Of a stretch of DNA of 36,016 nt, positions 1 through 6,714 are shown in pieces. The stretch lies in assembly GCA_964608895.1 (NCBI GenBank), contig CAZSPT010000002.1:1-36016 (forward strand). Reading direction: 5' to 3'. This stretch comes from CAZSPT01 sp964608895 (GTDB taxonomy: Bacteria > Patescibacteriota > Patescibacteriia > 2-01-FULL-39-33). A program made the translations under genes and the position numbers. Position 1 is the stretch's first letter. Each line of letters starts with the position of its first letter. The notes beneath the pieces were generated by a model. That model saw nothing but the letters and a program-made list of their open reading frames with translations, made no database searches and was not told the DNA's origin.

Positions 1-300
1 CCAGGCTCTTTCAGAGTCAAGACCGGCCAGACCTAGTGCGACCCAGCCTTTGTCCGCCCCTTGATCCCAAAGATAGTCAATATATTCCAATGACTTTTCT
101 TCAAATCTTTTCAAAAGTTCCTCCGGATTTAATATCTTTTCTGATAATGCGTCTCGTCCTTGCTCTAATTTAGCTTTTAACTCCTTGGCTCTGGAAAGGT
201 CGCCTGTTTCCACTGCTTTTTGGTATTCCAAATCAAACTCTTGTTTCAGAGTTTTGAGACTTTTATATTCCTTTCTTATTTTTTCACATTGAGAAGGCAT
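1..300 (-). CDS. Unrecognised protein, N-terminal 100 residues (runs off window)
   Basis: An open frame begins at ATG 298-300 and reads leftward to the window edge without a stop, giving at least 100 residues. The N-terminal part is charged and probably helical (MPSQCEKIRKEYKSLK...), with many Lys, Glu and Leu. The last visible stretch contains ADKGWVALGLAGLDSERAW, which looks like the first unit of a helical repeat of the kind found in some CPR repeat proteins. That resemblance is from memory and not tested. No signal peptide or membrane segment is visible. The roughly 300 bases upstream hold no gene. I do not recognise the function; the reading frame itself is convincing because it is long, uninterrupted and has normal composition. 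Confidence 0.6.
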   Translation of the reverse strand, partial: MPSQCEKIRKEYKSLKTLKQEFDLEYQKAVETGDLSRAKELKAKLEQGRDALSEKILNPEELLKRFEEKSLEYIDYLWDQGADKGWVALGLAGLDSERAW

Positions 301-616
301 TGTTTTAATTCTGTTTATATTTCCAGCTTATCACAAAAAACGTGTTTTGAACAAAAAAAATACCTTCACTTTTTCAATTTTTAGGAGTTTTTAATAAAAT
401 AAGCTCGAACCAATGGAAATCTGGATAAATTACGCTTAAAAAATGGAGAAAATCGCAAAAGATAGAACCTTTCAGAAAAAGAAGTTGCTGTCAAAGAAAT
501 CTTTGACTCGAACCTCTTTTTAGCGAGCCACGCCGTGTGTGGCGAGCTGCAAAATCAATGAGCGGCACTTTGTGCCGCCCAAAAAATGGTTTCTGAAAAA
601 TCCGAATGTCTGGTTC
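301..616. other. Non-coding stretch with three hairpins
   Basis: About 316 bases without a credible gene. It contains three inverted repeats: GTCAAAGA-aa-TCTTTGAC at 490-507, GCCAC-N7-GTGGC around 533-549, and GCGGCAC-ttt-GTGCCGC at 562-578. The left half is A/T rich and should hold the promoter of the gene starting at 300, but I could not pick a convincing -35/-10 pair. The hairpins lie downstream of the tRNA on the minus strand and could form its 3' end, although none is followed by a clear T-run. Confidence 0.5.
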
Positions 617-692
617 TGGTACCGCGTACGGGATTCGAACCCGTGTTCCCGCCGTGAGAGGGCGGTGTCCTAAACCCCTAGACGAACGCGGC
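617..692 (-). tRNA. tRNA-Glu (anticodon CUC)
   Basis: On the minus strand the sequence folds as a 76-nt cloverleaf. The acceptor stem is GCCGCGT / ACGCGGT with discriminator A and an encoded CCA (617-619). The anticodon stem CCGCC/GGCGG carries the loop CTCTCAC, giving anticodon CUC for GAG codons. The T-arm has the standard GGTTCGAATCC loop. It starts 21 bases after the dnaJ stop on the same strand and is probably co-transcribed with it. Confidence 0.95.
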
Positions 693-713
693 TTAATAAA
701 ACAAGCCAAACCG

Positions 714-1831
714 CTAAAAATTCAGCTCCTTAAAAATTTCTTTTTGGCGGCGGGTTAATTTTTTAGGAATATCAACAATCACTATTACCAACTGGTCGCC
801 CCGGCCTCGACTCCGAAAATGAGGAATCCCCTTTTCTTTTAGCCTGAANNNNNNNNNNGAGAATAACTCTGAGTACCGGCCGGAATTTTCAATTTAACCG
901 AGCCGTTGACAGTCGCCGCTTCTATTCTATCACCTAAAACCGCTTGGTTCAAAGAAATATGCTCCCGGGAAATAATATCATCTCCTTTTCGTTGAAATTT
1001 CGGACTTGGATTTATTCTAATAATCAGATAAAGATCTCCGGCAGCAGCCGGATTATTCGGAACCGGCTCGCCCCGGCCGGCGAATTTCAAAATTTGTCCA
1101 TCTTCAATTCCAGCCGGAATTTTTATTTTTAACTCTTCTTGGCCGGAAATCACTCCCCGACCGCCGCACTGGCGGCATTTTTTTTCAAACTGTCTGCCTT
1201 CTCCCTGGCAGTCCGGACAGACTGCCCGGGTTTCAAAAGCTCCCAAAAAAGTTCGCTGAACTTGACGAATTCGGCCAGTGCCGCCGCAAGTTTGGCAGGC
1301 TGAAGTTTTTGAGCCTGGTTCAGCTCCCTGGCCGCCACAGCGGCCGCAAACAGTCTGTTTCTTTAGTTGAACCGTTTTTTCAATTCCGGAAACCATTTCA
1401 TTAAACTCTATTCTGACTTCGGTTTCAATGTCCCGGCCCCGGGCGGTTCTGGTTTTTTGGCTGTTTTCGCCGCCGAAAAAAGCCCCGAAAATATCACCAA
1501 GATCTCCAAGGTCATCAAAATCAAACCGAACATTTTCCCGGCTTTGAGAAAATCCTCCACCAAAAGGATTAGCCCGGCCGGAAAAATTACCTTGATTAAA
1601 CCCACCGCCGGCCTGCTGTTGGCTGAAACTTGAGCCAAACTGATCATAATGCCGCCTTTTTTCAGGACTATTTAAAGTTTGATAAGCCTCATTAACCTCT
1701 TTAAACTTTTCGGCATTGCCGTCTTTTTTATCGGGATGATATTTATGAGCCAGCTTGCGAAACGCTTTTTTAATTTCTTCTTGGCTGGCATTCTTATTAA
1801 CTCCCAAAATTTTGTAATAATCTTTTGCCAT
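714..1831 (-). CDS. dnaJ: Chaperone DnaJ (Hsp40), interrupted by an N gap
   Basis: Co-chaperone that delivers unfolded clients to DnaK and stimulates its ATPase. The J domain occupies residues 1-70, with the HPD motif at 32-34. A Gly/Phe-rich linker follows (about 75-120), then four CxxCxGxG zinc-binding units (CGRCGGQG, CQTCGGTG, CPDCQGEG, CRQCGGRG) and the C-terminal substrate domain. Ten N at 849-858 break the frame. Past the gap the correct family sequence resumes (FRLKEKGIPHF, then RGRGDQLVIV) and ends at TAG 714-716. The frame change therefore comes from the arbitrary gap length, not a mutation. It follows dnaK and a 145-aa gene on the same strand. A hairpin at 1851-1874 lies just upstream and may modulate its expression. 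Confidence 0.93.
849..858. other. Assembly gap (10 N) inside dnaJ
   Basis: Ten N bases. The upstream part of dnaJ ends ...AGTQSYS plus one base and the downstream part resumes FRLK in another frame. The true number of missing bases must therefore be 2 modulo 3. Family spacing (AGTQSxxxFRL) suggests only about two bases are missing. Confidence 0.95.
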
Positions 1832-1850
1832 AATAAATTTGAAGTAAAAG

Positions 1851-1874
1851 AAAGGCTGCGCCCCGACAGCCTTT
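1851..1874 (-). terminator. Hairpin between the 145-aa gene and dnaJ
   Basis: The 8-bp stem AAAGGCTG/CAGCCTTT has an 8-base loop. On the minus strand it is followed by CTTTTACTT. It lies between the stop of the 145-aa gene (1881) and the dnaJ start (1831). It may be a partial terminator or attenuator, setting dnaJ below dnaK; the T-run is weak. Confidence 0.4.
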
Positions 1875-1880
1875 TCTAAA

Positions 1881-2318
1881 TTACTTAATCATGATAATTC
1901 TGTAGATTCTGGCTCTGTTCCTTCGGCCGGCTGTCCATTTTTTATCAGAAAACAGCGTCAAAATCGCCCGTTGGCCAATTCTAAAAGCCTGATAGTAATA
2001 ATCTTCCCAAGGAGGTTTTCTCCTTTGGTGGCCGTTGGAAGCGGGTCTAAGATAACAGCGTAAAACACCTTTCTTAACCACTTTCATCCGGTCAATCTTT
2101 CCATTGGAATAGATTATTAAAAAAATCGTTCCAATTTGAGGGCACTGCCAGGGCATTGCCGAACACTCTTCTCCTTGGACAACTTGGATTTGATTTAGCC
2201 AACTACCTTGACTCTCTGAAACATCCTTCAAAGAAACATTGAGCAAGGCCATCGTCGCTTCAATTGAAGCAGTCGCTCCCTGGCCAAACACTTTCGCCGG
2301 TTCCAATTTAAAAAACAT
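1881..2318 (-). CDS. Hypothetical protein, 145 aa, between dnaK and dnaJ
   Basis: The reading frame has a strong ribosome binding site (GGAAGGAGG a few bases before ATG 2316-2318), so it is very likely a real gene. The protein is soluble with no signal or membrane segment. It has two cysteines in the middle (EECSAMPWQCPQ) and a basic, aromatic C-terminal half (RKPPWEDYYYQAFRIGQRA, then KKWTAGRRNRARIYRI) that could bind nucleic acid; that is a guess from composition. I do not recognise the family. Its position between dnaK and dnaJ on the same strand suggests co-expression with the chaperones. Hairpins flank it on both sides (2355-2394 and 1851-1874). Confidence 0.75.
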   Translation of the reverse strand: MFFKLEPAKVFGQGATASIEATMALLNVSLKDVSESQGSWLNQIQVVQGEECSAMPWQCPQIGTIFLIIYSNGKIDRMKVVKKGVLRCYLRPASNGHQRRKPPWEDYYYQAFRIGQRAILTLFSDKKWTAGRRNRARIYRIIMIK

Positions 2319-2354
2319 TTTTCCCTCCTTCCTGCTTTATCTAATACTGATAAA

Positions 2355-2394
2355 ACTGTCCGAACAGTCCGCTGATTAAAACCAATCAGCGGAC
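2355..2394 (-). terminator. Tandem hairpins after dnaK
   Basis: An 11-bp perfect stem GTCCGCTGATT/AATCAGCGGAC (2367-2394) is followed on the minus strand by a second short hairpin ACTGT-TCGG-ACAGT (2355-2368) and TTTTAT. The placement 23 bases after the dnaK stop fits a terminator or a partial terminator within the dnaK-dnaJ group. Confidence 0.55.
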
Positions 2395-2416
2395 CAACCG
2401 ACAGTCTTATTATACC

Positions 2417-4396
2417 TTATTTCTTAACCTCTTCATACTCTCCTTCAACCGGTTGCTGGCCGGAATCCTGACCAGCCTCAGCTTGCTGACTTTCCTGACC
2501 GGCTTGAGCTTGCTGTTGCTGACCGGCTTGAGCTTGCTGTTGCTGACCGGCCTCGGCTTGTTGACTTTCCTGACCGGCTTGAGCTTGCTGCTGCTGCTGG
2601 CCATAAAGAGAAGAGCCAACTTTCTGAACCTCAGCGCTCAAAGAATCGTAATTTTTTTGAATCAAGTCTTTGTCTTCGCCTTCTTTGGCTTTCTTCAAGT
2701 CTTCCACCTTGTCCATAATACTTTTTCGGGTTTCAGAATCAACTTTATCTCCAGCCTCTTTCAGAGTTTTTTCAGTAGTTAAAACCAAACTTTCAGCTTG
2801 ATTTTTTAAATCAATCAGTTCCCGCTTTTTTTCATCTTCTTCGGCGTGAGTTTGGGCATCCTGCTTCATTTTTTCAACCTCTTCTTTAGACAGTCCGGAA
2901 GAAGCGGTAATAGTGATGTGCTGCTCTTTGTTAGTCGCCTTGTCTTGAGCCTTAACATTCAAAATTCCGTTGGCGTCAATATCAAAACTCACTTCAATCT
3001 GGGGAATTCCCCGGGGAGCCGGCGGAATACCATCAAGAATAAATTTACCTAAAGTTTTATTATCGGCGGCCATCGGCCGTTCCCCTTGAAGAACGTGAAT
3101 CTCAACAGCCGGCTGATTGTCGGCGGCAGTTGAGAAAACTTGAGATTTTGAAGCCGGAATAGTGGTATTTTTTTCAATCAGCGGCGTCATTACTCCGCCA
3201 AGAGTTTCAATTCCCAAAGTAAGCGGAGCAACGTCAAGCAAAAGAACATCCTTAACATCGCCCTGAATCACTCCGGCCTGAACAGCCGCTCCCATCGCGA
3301 CAACTTCGTCGGGATTGACGCTGATATTCGGCTCTTGACCGAAAAATTCCTTAACCTTTTTTTGGATTAAAGGCATTCTGGTCATTCCGCCAACCAAAAT
3401 GATTTCTTCAATATCTCCTGATTTAAAGCCGGCGTCGTTTAGAGCCTGTTTAACCGGCTCAAAAGTCTTCTCAACCAAATCGCCAACCAAATCTTCCAGC
3501 TGAGCCCGAGTTAAAGTCAGACTAAGATGTTTTGGACTGCCGTCGGAGCCTTGGGTGATAAACGGCTGATTAACTTCCGTCTCCATTTGAGTTGAAAGTT
3601 CAATTTTGGCTTTTTCGGCGGATTCTTTAATTCGCTGGAGGGCGGTTTGGTCCTGAGAAAGATCAATCCCCTCTTGCTTCTTAAATTCAGCGAGAATCCA
3701 ATCCATAATCTCCCGATCAAAATCATCTCCGCCCAAATGAGTATCGCCGTTGGTTGATTTAACTTCAACAGTGTCTTCGGAAACGTCCAAAATTGAAATA
3801 TCAAAAGTACCGCCTCCAAGATCATAGACCGCGATCTGCTGACCTTTTTTCTTTTCAAAGCCATAGGCCAGGGCGGCGGCAGTCGGCTCGTTGACAATCC
3901 GCTTAACGATCAAACCGGCGATTTCTCCGGCGTCTTTAGTTGCCTGACGCTGAGAATCGTCAAAATAAGCGGGAACAGTAATAACCGCTTCGCTGATTTT
4001 TTCACCGAGCTTGGCTTCAGCGTCGTTTTTAAGCTTCTGAAGAATCATCGCTGAAACTTCCTGAGGAGTATAATCTTTACCGGACATTTCAACTTTTACT
4101 CCCGAACCGGATTCTTTAATTTTATAGGACATTAACTTTAAATCCCGCTGGATTTCCTGATCTTCCCAGCGCCGGCCGATTAACCTTTTAATTGAGAACA
4201 AAGTGTTCTCGGGATTGGTAACCGCTTGCCTTTTGGCGGCGACTCCAACCAGCCGGTCGCCTTTTTTGGTTGTCGCAACCATTGAAGGAGTCGTCCGGCT
4301 GCCCTCGTTGTTTTCTAAAATTTTGGGCTGACCGCCCTCAATCACCGCCATGGCGCTGTTGGTGGTGCCCAAATCAATTCCTAAAACTTTTGCCAT
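2417..4396 (-). CDS. dnaK: Chaperone DnaK (Hsp70)
   Basis: ATP-driven chaperone, 659 aa from ATG 4394-4396. The frame also opens from a TTG 42 bases earlier, but Hsp70 proteins begin at the MAKVLGIDLGTTNS found here. The nucleotide-binding domain shows the phosphate loops GIDLGTTNS and YDLGGGTFDISIL and covers about residues 1-380. The substrate-binding domain and helical lid follow. The last 60 residues are an unusual Gln/Ala/Gly repeat tail (units like AQAGQQQQ and AEAGQ), ending EGEYEEVKK. No Shine-Dalgarno is obvious in the A/T-rich leader. No CIRCE is visible upstream, unlike hrcA. The likely promoter overlaps that of the divergent acpP gene. Confidence 0.97.
   Translation of the reverse strand: MAKVLGIDLGTTNSAMAVIEGGQPKILENNEGSRTTPSMVATTKKGDRLVGVAAKRQAVTNPENTLFSIKRLIGRRWEDQEIQRDLKLMSYKIKESGSGVKVEMSGKDYTPQEVSAMILQKLKNDAEAKLGEKISEAVITVPAYFDDSQRQATKDAGEIAGLIVKRIVNEPTAAALAYGFEKKKGQQIAVYDLGGGTFDISILDVSEDTVEVKSTNGDTHLGGDDFDREIMDWILAEFKKQEGIDLSQDQTALQRIKESAEKAKIELSTQMETEVNQPFITQGSDGSPKHLSLTLTRAQLEDLVGDLVEKTFEPVKQALNDAGFKSGDIEEIILVGGMTRMPLIQKKVKEFFGQEPNISVNPDEVVAMGAAVQAGVIQGDVKDVLLLDVAPLTLGIETLGGVMTPLIEKNTTIPASKSQVFSTAADNQPAVEIHVLQGERPMAADNKTLGKFILDGIPPAPRGIPQIEVSFDIDANGILNVKAQDKATNKEQHITITASSGLSKEEVEKMKQDAQTHAEEDEKKRELIDLKNQAESLVLTTEKTLKEAGDKVDSETRKSIMDKVEDLKKAKEGEDKDLIQKNYDSLSAEVQKVGSSLYGQQQQQAQAGQESQQAEAGQQQQAQAGQQQQAQAGQESQQAEAGQDSGQQPVEGEYEEVKK
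2455..2605 (-). repeat. Degenerate ~24-bp tandem repeats coding for the DnaK tail
   Basis: Repeated blocks such as GACCGGCTTGAGCTTGCTG (plus-strand reading) recur about every 24-27 bases. They encode AQAG/AEAG units separated by QQQQ or QESQQ. All changes keep the frame, so selection keeps the tail translated. The length is likely to vary between strains. Confidence 0.7.
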
Positions 4397-4440
4397 ATTT
4401 TTTGTTTTATTTATTATTAAATTTAAATTTAACCCCAAAG

Positions 4441-4469
4441 ATTAAACCATTCTTTCTTTTAATTGACTA
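4441..4469 (-). promoter_or_regulatory. Candidate dnaK promoter
   Basis: On the minus strand a -35-like TAGTCA (4464-4469) and a -10-like TTTAAT (4441-4446) are separated by 17 bases. This would start transcription about 38 bases before the dnaK ATG. The -35 lies on the same bases as the -35 of the divergent acpP promoter. Confidence 0.45.
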
Positions 4470-4491
4470 TCTTAATGGTCAAGGGTATAAT
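4463..4491 (+). promoter_or_regulatory. acpP promoter
   Basis: TTGACT (4463-4468), a 17-base spacer and a perfect TATAAT (4486-4491), with the acpP ATG 49 bases downstream of the -10. This is a near-consensus housekeeping sigma promoter. Confidence 0.8.
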
Positions 4492-4540
4492 TAAAAAAAC
4501 AGTTTTTCAAGTATTTTGGTTTAAAAAAAGGAGGAAAATA

Positions 4541-4792
4541 ATGGCTAAATCATCGGTTGAAGAAATTTTTCCGAGAATCAGAACCATTATCGCCGAAAGA
4601 CTAGAAATAACTCCGGAAACAATCACTCTTCAATCAAGTCTGGATGACCTTGGAGGAGATTCCTTGGATATTTTTGAAGTCATCATGGCTCTTGAAGAAG
4701 AGTTTGAAACAGAAATCAACGAAGATGCTCAAATCACCAATGTCGGCGAACTTGTTGAAATATTCGCCGGCCGGAAACTTCCGGATTGCTAA
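4541..4792 (+). CDS. acpP: Acyl carrier protein
   Basis: Small acidic carrier, 83 aa, that holds acyl chains on a 4'-phosphopantetheine arm. The attachment site is present: LGGDSLDIFEV, with the modified serine at residue 41. The family pattern continues (MALEEEFETEI). The start ATG 4541 is set by a strong GGAGG at 4531-4535; upstream in-frame codons are ignored. It has its own promoter and a clear terminator, so it is a one-gene transcript set between two minus-strand heat-shock groups. No other fatty-acid genes are present in the window. Many CPR bacteria lack a complete fatty-acid pathway, so the carrier may serve another acyl-transfer reaction; this is inference. Confidence 0.93.
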   Translation: MAKSSVEEIFPRIRTIIAERLEITPETITLQSSLDDLGGDSLDIFEVIMALEEEFETEINEDAQITNVGELVEIFAGRKLPDC

Positions 4793-4808
4793 CCCGGTCT
4801 TCGGTCTT

Positions 4809-4838
4809 CCCAAGAATAAACTTCTTGGGATTTTTTTC
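4809..4838 (+). terminator. acpP rho-independent terminator
   Basis: CCCAAGAA-taaac-TTCTTGGG (4809-4829) followed by ATTTTTTTC. It starts 17 bases after the acpP stop. A textbook terminator. Confidence 0.9.
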
Positions 4839-4898
4839 TCCCGAAGAAGACGCCGACGGCGCCGTCCTCTTCGGGAGGGACCCCTTTCGGGATCTCTC
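4838..4898 (-). terminator. Two strong hairpins after hsp20
   Basis: A 15-bp stem (4838-4852 with 4863-4877, one G-T pair) with a 10-base GC-rich loop lies next to a second stem at 4875-4898. Read on the minus strand, the second stem is closed by a GAAA tetraloop. They fall just beyond the hsp20 stop (4907) but lack a T-run on that strand. They may stabilise the hsp20 mRNA 3' end or block convergent transcription. Confidence 0.5.
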
Positions 4899-4906
4899 GC
4901 TTCCGA

Positions 4907-5344
4907 CTATTTCTTTTTAACCGGCTTGATTTTAATACTCTTCGGCCTGGCTTCCGGCGCCTTTGGAATTGAAATAGTCAATACCCCTTTGTCATAAGTC
5001 GCCTCAGCCTTTTCGCCGAGAACTTTGGCCGGCAGCTGGACCGCTCGATAAAAACCGCCTGAGCGAACTTCTTTCCGGTAATAGTTTTTCTCTTCAACTT
5101 CAGACTTTTTTTCGGTGTTTCCGGAAATCGTCAAAACATCATTCTCAACCGAAATATCAACTTTTTCCGGTTCAACTCCGGCTAGAGGAGTCTCAACAAT
5201 AACATTGTTTTTGTCCTCATAAACATCCAAAGCGGGAGTAAAGCCCTGAGAAAGAGCCGAGGAACGTCCGGCCAGCCGATCAAAAAAATTGTCAAAATCG
5301 TCTCCGGCAGGTTCAATAAACGGAGTCCATTTTACTAAAGCCAT
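4907..5344 (-). CDS. hsp20: Small heat-shock protein, Hsp20/alpha-crystallin family
   Basis: ATP-independent holdase, 145 aa, that keeps unfolding proteins soluble until DnaK-DnaJ-GrpE refold them. The short N-terminal arm (MALVKWTPF...) is followed by the alpha-crystallin domain from about residue 38 (PALDVYEDKNNVIVETPLAG) to about 130. It contains the YRKEVRSGGFYRAVQLP strand region and the family signature DKGVLTISIPK. The start is supported by AAGGAGA upstream of ATG 5342-5344. It is the last gene of the hrcA-grpE-hsp20 group, 84 bases after grpE. A hairpin precedes its ribosome binding site. Confidence 0.94.
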   Translation of the reverse strand: MALVKWTPFIEPAGDDFDNFFDRLAGRSSALSQGFTPALDVYEDKNNVIVETPLAGVEPEKVDISVENDVLTISGNTEKKSEVEEKNYYRKEVRSGGFYRAVQLPAKVLGEKAEATYDKGVLTISIPKAPEARPKSIKIKPVKKK

Positions 5345-5362
5345 AAAATTTGTCTCCTTTTC

Positions 5363-5388
5363 TTCCAGCCGCTTAAAATCGGCTGAAA
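5363..5388 (-). promoter_or_regulatory. Hairpin in the hsp20 leader
   Basis: On the minus strand TTTCAGCCG / CGGCTGGAA form a 9-bp stem (one G-T pair) ending about 10 bases before the AAGGAGA ribosome binding site. It could affect translation or mRNA stability; the site itself is not paired in this fold. Confidence 0.35.
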
Positions 5389-5428
5389 ATTATTTATTAA
5401 AATCAAAATTATCTATATTTAAATTATT

Positions 5429-5932
5429 TTATTCAGCTACTTTCACTTTGGCCGGGACAAGCACTTGACCGGCCAGCCGATAACCAGGCTGAACCTCTTC
5501 AAAAATTATTTCGCTGGCAATTCCCGGCCGAGGCTCCGAAGTAATCGCTTCATGAATTTCAGGATTAAATTTTTCCCCTTCAGTCTTAATTTCTTCAATT
5601 TGGTGGCTTTCAAGAAATTTCCGAAATTCCTTTTGGATTTGAAAAATTCCTTTCAGCCAATCGCAATTTTTTTGGTCTTCGGGAAGATGTTTTAAAGCCA
5701 GTTTGAAATGATTGTAGATTGGAAGGATCTCGGCGATCACCCCGGCTCGAGCGGTTTCAAAAAGCTCCCGGCTCTGGCGATCAAAATCTTTTTTTAAATT
5801 AAGGTAATCGGCCCGAGCCCGCTTCCAGCCGTCAAGGTGTTCAGTGGCCTGTTTTTCAGCCGCGGCCAACTTTTTTTTAAGCTCCCGGGGGTTAAATTCG
5901 TCTGTTTTTACGGAATTATCTTTTTTAGCCAT
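5429..5932 (-). CDS. grpE: Nucleotide exchange factor GrpE
   Basis: Releases ADP from DnaK so that clients are let go. 167 aa. A charged N-terminal tail leads into the long dimeric coiled coil (LKKKLAAAEKQATEHLDGWK, then RARADYLNLKKDFDRQ). A helical segment follows, then the C-terminal beta domain with family landmarks FNPEIHEAI and PGYRLAGQVLVPAKVKVAE. Length and order are normal. It starts 15 bases after the hrcA stop, so it shares the CIRCE-controlled transcript. Confidence 0.95.
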   Translation of the reverse strand: MAKKDNSVKTDEFNPRELKKKLAAAEKQATEHLDGWKRARADYLNLKKDFDRQSRELFETARAGVIAEILPIYNHFKLALKHLPEDQKNCDWLKGIFQIQKEFRKFLESHQIEEIKTEGEKFNPEIHEAITSEPRPGIASEIIFEEVQPGYRLAGQVLVPAKVKVAE

Positions 5933-5947
5933 TGATTTAACTGTATT

Positions 5948-6646
5948 TTATTTTTTTTCCTGCTGATCACATAATTCAGCGGCGTAGCGGAGCAAAGGGA
6001 TATTTAGACGATAATCCATTCTCCGAGGGCCGAGAATCCCCAAAAGACTTTCTTGATCGGCCAACCAACATTTAGCAACAATAGCCGCTGAAGCTTCGCC
6101 AAAAACATTATCCGGCCCGAGCATTACTTCCACCTGCCGACCAATCCTCTCAAAAATTTCGGCAATTGCTTCATCTAAATGATCAATTATTAAAGACATC
6201 GAGCAGACCAAGTCCGGCTGAATAAATTCCGGTTGAGAAAAAAGATTAGCTAGTCCGGTATAATAAACATTCCGGGGGCCAAAGCCAACCAAAATCGCTT
6301 CTGAAGAAAGCTCGGCCAGTGCCTTAGCCAACTCTTTGGCGCTTTGAAAATCTCCAGTTAAGGGGATTTTGTCTAAAATCTCCTTAGTCTCCAAATCAAG
6401 CTCCTTCCGACCGACAAAATTATCAAGATAGTAGCGATAACCCTCAACAGTCGGAATCCGACCGGCAGAAGTATAAGGCTGGTAAATTAATCCGCGCTTC
6501 TCCAATTCAGCCATATCATTTCTGACAGTGGCAAAACTGATATCGTTGAAATGCTTCTCACCAATTAAATGAGAACCGACTGGAGCCGCAGATTCAAGAT
6601 ATTCTTCAACAATCGCCTTAAGAATTTTTTCTCTGCGTTCTGGCAT
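5948..6646 (-). CDS. hrcA: Heat-inducible transcription repressor HrcA (short form)
   Basis: Represses heat-shock genes by binding CIRCE operators. 232 aa against about 340 in Bacillus. The N-terminal winged helix is well conserved: ILKAIVEEYLESAAPVGS, then FATVRNDMAELEKRGLIYQP and TSAGRIPTVEGYRYYLD. The central GAF-like part appears shortened, while the C-terminal end retains LGILGPRRMDYRLNIPLLRY. The gene starts 38 bases downstream of a CIRCE-like site that overlaps its promoter, which fits autoregulation. The shortening is not a frameshift, because both ends align with the family. Confidence 0.95.
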   Translation of the reverse strand: MPERREKILKAIVEEYLESAAPVGSHLIGEKHFNDISFATVRNDMAELEKRGLIYQPYTSAGRIPTVEGYRYYLDNFVGRKELDLETKEILDKIPLTGDFQSAKELAKALAELSSEAILVGFGPRNVYYTGLANLFSQPEFIQPDLVCSMSLIIDHLDEAIAEIFERIGRQVEVMLGPDNVFGEASAAIVAKCWLADQESLLGILGPRRMDYRLNIPLLRYAAELCDQQEKK

Positions 6647-6683
6647 TTTGGCGAAATTTTGGTTATTTTAGGTATTTTTTTAA

Positions 6684-6710
6684 TTAGCACTCTCCCATTG
6701 AAGGTGCTAA
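6684..6710 (-). promoter_or_regulatory. CIRCE operator
   Basis: TTAGCACTC-N9-AGGTGCTAA, matching the CIRCE consensus TTAGCACTC-N9-GAGTGCTAA except for the two bases next to the spacer in the right arm. It sits immediately downstream of the -10 box of the hrcA promoter, the classic place for HrcA repression. Confidence 0.92.
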
Positions 6711-6714
6711 TTCT

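Noticed and set aside
491..709. 72-aa minus-strand open frame
   Set aside because: It runs through tRNA-Glu and hairpins; a typical artefact over a tRNA gene.
839..858. Apparent frameshift or pseudogene in dnaJ
   Set aside because: The break coincides with ten N and the correct protein resumes in another frame after it, so it is a gap-length artefact.
2455..2605. CRISPR-like repeats
   Set aside because: Units are adjacent, in frame and protein-coding; no unique spacers.
2453..2782. 109-aa plus-strand frame over the dnaK tail
   Set aside because: Leu-rich shadow of the Gln/Ala repeats on the other strand.
4397..4438. Longer DnaK starting at TTG
   Set aside because: Hsp70 proteins start at MAKVLGIDLGTT; the extra 14 residues match nothing and have no ribosome site.
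4644..4997. 117-aa plus-strand frame
   Set aside because: Overlaps acpP in another frame and runs through a terminator and hairpins.
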